Assembly (NCBI GenBank): GCA_016209895.1 | Contig: JACQVH010000266.1 | Span: 1-34,395 of the forward strand | Reading direction: 5' to 3' | Length of the DNA stretch: 34,395 nucleotides | Source: Candidatus Hydrogenedentota bacterium | GTDB taxonomy: Bacteria; Hydrogenedentota; Hydrogenedentia; Hydrogenedentales; SLHB01 | Shown: in pieces, positions 33,760 through 34,395 of the stretch | Position numbering within the stretch: position 1 is the stretch's first letter | Layout of the letters: each line of letters opens with the position of its first letter | Program-made: the position numbers and the translations under genes | The notes under the pieces: model-generated | Told to the model about the DNA's origin: nothing | Seen by the model: the letters and a program-made list of their open reading frames with translations, nothing else | The model's database searches: none

Positions 33760-33943
33760 GCGAATTCCAATCAGGTTATGTCACTTCCAAAGGTGCGTCA
33801 ATCTTGCGCCACCCCGGGCCCAATTTCGTTCGCACGACAAAGGGCATGAAAGTTGCTCGCCGGCGTTTGGTCGTCAGTCAAGGGGCAATATTTGAAGCCG
33901 CAGGGGAGCGCTCTGAAGGATTGACAGGGAAGGATCTCCATCC

Positions 33944-34395
33944 ATGGTCGCGAATAAGGCTCGTACTATCTTGATCGGGGCAGTTCTCATCGCAGGAACG
34001 GCGATAATCTCGAGTGGTTGTCCGCAGCCGATCGGGCCGCCAATCGATGCCCCCGTGGCCGCGATAGGGGCGCAGCCGGCTAGCGGCGTAGCCCCGCTAC
34101 AGGTTCAGTTCGCGGACCAGTCAGACCCCGGTACGAGCGCAATTGCTACCTGGACATGGGATTTTGGTGATGGCACAACGAGCGCCGTGCCGAACCCTTC
34201 TCATGTCTATGCGGCGGCCGGCGGTTATTCGGTCTTACTTACCGTGACAACGGCGGATGGAACCGACACCGCTAGCGCCGGCATCGTGGTGGCGGAAGGG
34301 GTGTGGGACTTGCCGCACCCAGTTGCCGCCCCAGCCGAATATGTAAACCTTGGCGTATTCCCGTATCACCGCCCGGACTCCGCGCTGTATGGACC
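33944..34395 (+). CDS. PKD-domain lipoprotein (3' part outside window)
   Basis: The visible 150 residues start MVANKARTILIGAVLIAGTA, a lipoprotein signal peptide with a lipobox-like IISSGC (Cys26 as the lipidated residue; the -3 position is Ser rather than Leu, slightly unusual). A PKD domain follows at residues 38-113. It begins ASGVAPLQVQFADQS, holds the signature TWDFGDGTT and continues NPSHVYAAAGGYSVLLTVT. PKD domains are beta-sandwiches found in surface proteins that bind or break down polymers. After the PKD domain a new region starts (LPHPVAAPAEYVNLGVFPYH), whose nature is cut off by the window edge. GGAAGGAT lies about 9 nt before the ATG. The protein is probably attached to the outer membrane. 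Confidence 0.85.
   Translation, partial: MVANKARTILIGAVLIAGTAIISSGCPQPIGPPIDAPVAAIGAQPASGVAPLQVQFADQSDPGTSAIATWTWDFGDGTTSAVPNPSHVYAAAGGYSVLLTVTTADGTDTASAGIVVAEGVWDLPHPVAAPAEYVNLGVFPYHRPDSALYG

Noticed and set aside
33648-33974. 108-aa plus-strand frame before the PKD lipoprotein
   Set aside because: It overlaps the lipoprotein start in another phase and the LysM relic; no motif and no ribosome-binding site.

Overview
The window looks like chromosomal DNA (about 60% G+C, strong G/C bias at third codon positions) of a Gram-negative, free-living, glycan-degrading bacterium. The gene families point to the Hydrogenedentota / Planctomycetota-Verrucomicrobiota-Lentisphaerota kind of genome. These families are an exported GH38 alpha-mannosidase, other exported TIM-barrel proteins, an H-X9-DG prepilin-like protein, a non-HemE URO-D protein, a PKD lipoprotein, and an alpha-2-macroglobulin paired with PbpC. 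The phylum is an inference from gene content, not from a marker gene. I saw no rRNA, tRNA, CRISPR array, transposase or phage structural gene.

Layout. (1) 1-3474, minus strand: a glycerophosphodiester phosphodiesterase, a 733-aa exported beta-rich protein of unknown function, and the start of another exported protein. (2) 3686-11944, plus: a 1934-aa membrane-anchored alpha-2-macroglobulin with an intact thioester motif, followed by pbpC; a small palindromic element lies between them. (3) 12201-16291, plus: exported GH38 alpha-mannosidase overlapping by 4 nt an exported TIM-barrel-like protein. (4) 16372-18855: a LURP-one/scramblase-like protein, a DUF4190/prepilin-like fusion, and fabH on the minus strand. 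(5) 19087-24147, plus: a PMT/ArnT-like membrane glycosyltransferase and an exported clan GH-A glycosidase-like protein. (6) 24199-27210: a small island of toxin-antitoxin genes and relics wrapped around a URO-D family gene. It holds a nucleotidyltransferase relic with its partner, an internally deleted HigB-like toxin with an intact HigA-like antitoxin, a VapB relic and an intact vapBC. (7) 27467-32258, plus: an ExoA-like GT2 glycosyltransferase, a second PMT-like glycosyltransferase whose C-terminus runs into an inverted repeat, and a 670-aa polytopic protein. (8) 32283-34395: a creatinase-type M24 protein lacking metal ligands, a LysM relic, and the start of a PKD lipoprotein.

How the genes work together. 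The macroglobulin and PbpC are expected to act together in the periplasm, one trapping foreign proteases and the other repairing peptidoglycan. The exported glycosidases suggest use of mannose-containing or related glycans. The two PMT-like proteins and the GT2 protein suggest assembly of a surface polysaccharide or glycolipid. The clearest unexpected signals are in region 6. The HigB/HigA locus, the VapB relic and vapBC, as well as the neighbouring GT2 gene, all have sigma-70-like promoters placed so close to the ATG that transcripts should be leaderless or nearly so. The VapB relic and the intact vapB share almost the same promoter-to-start sequence. I found no convincing wholly new multi-gene system; the strongest candidates for follow-up are this toxin-antitoxin island and the pair formed by the polytopic protein and the creatinase-like protein.
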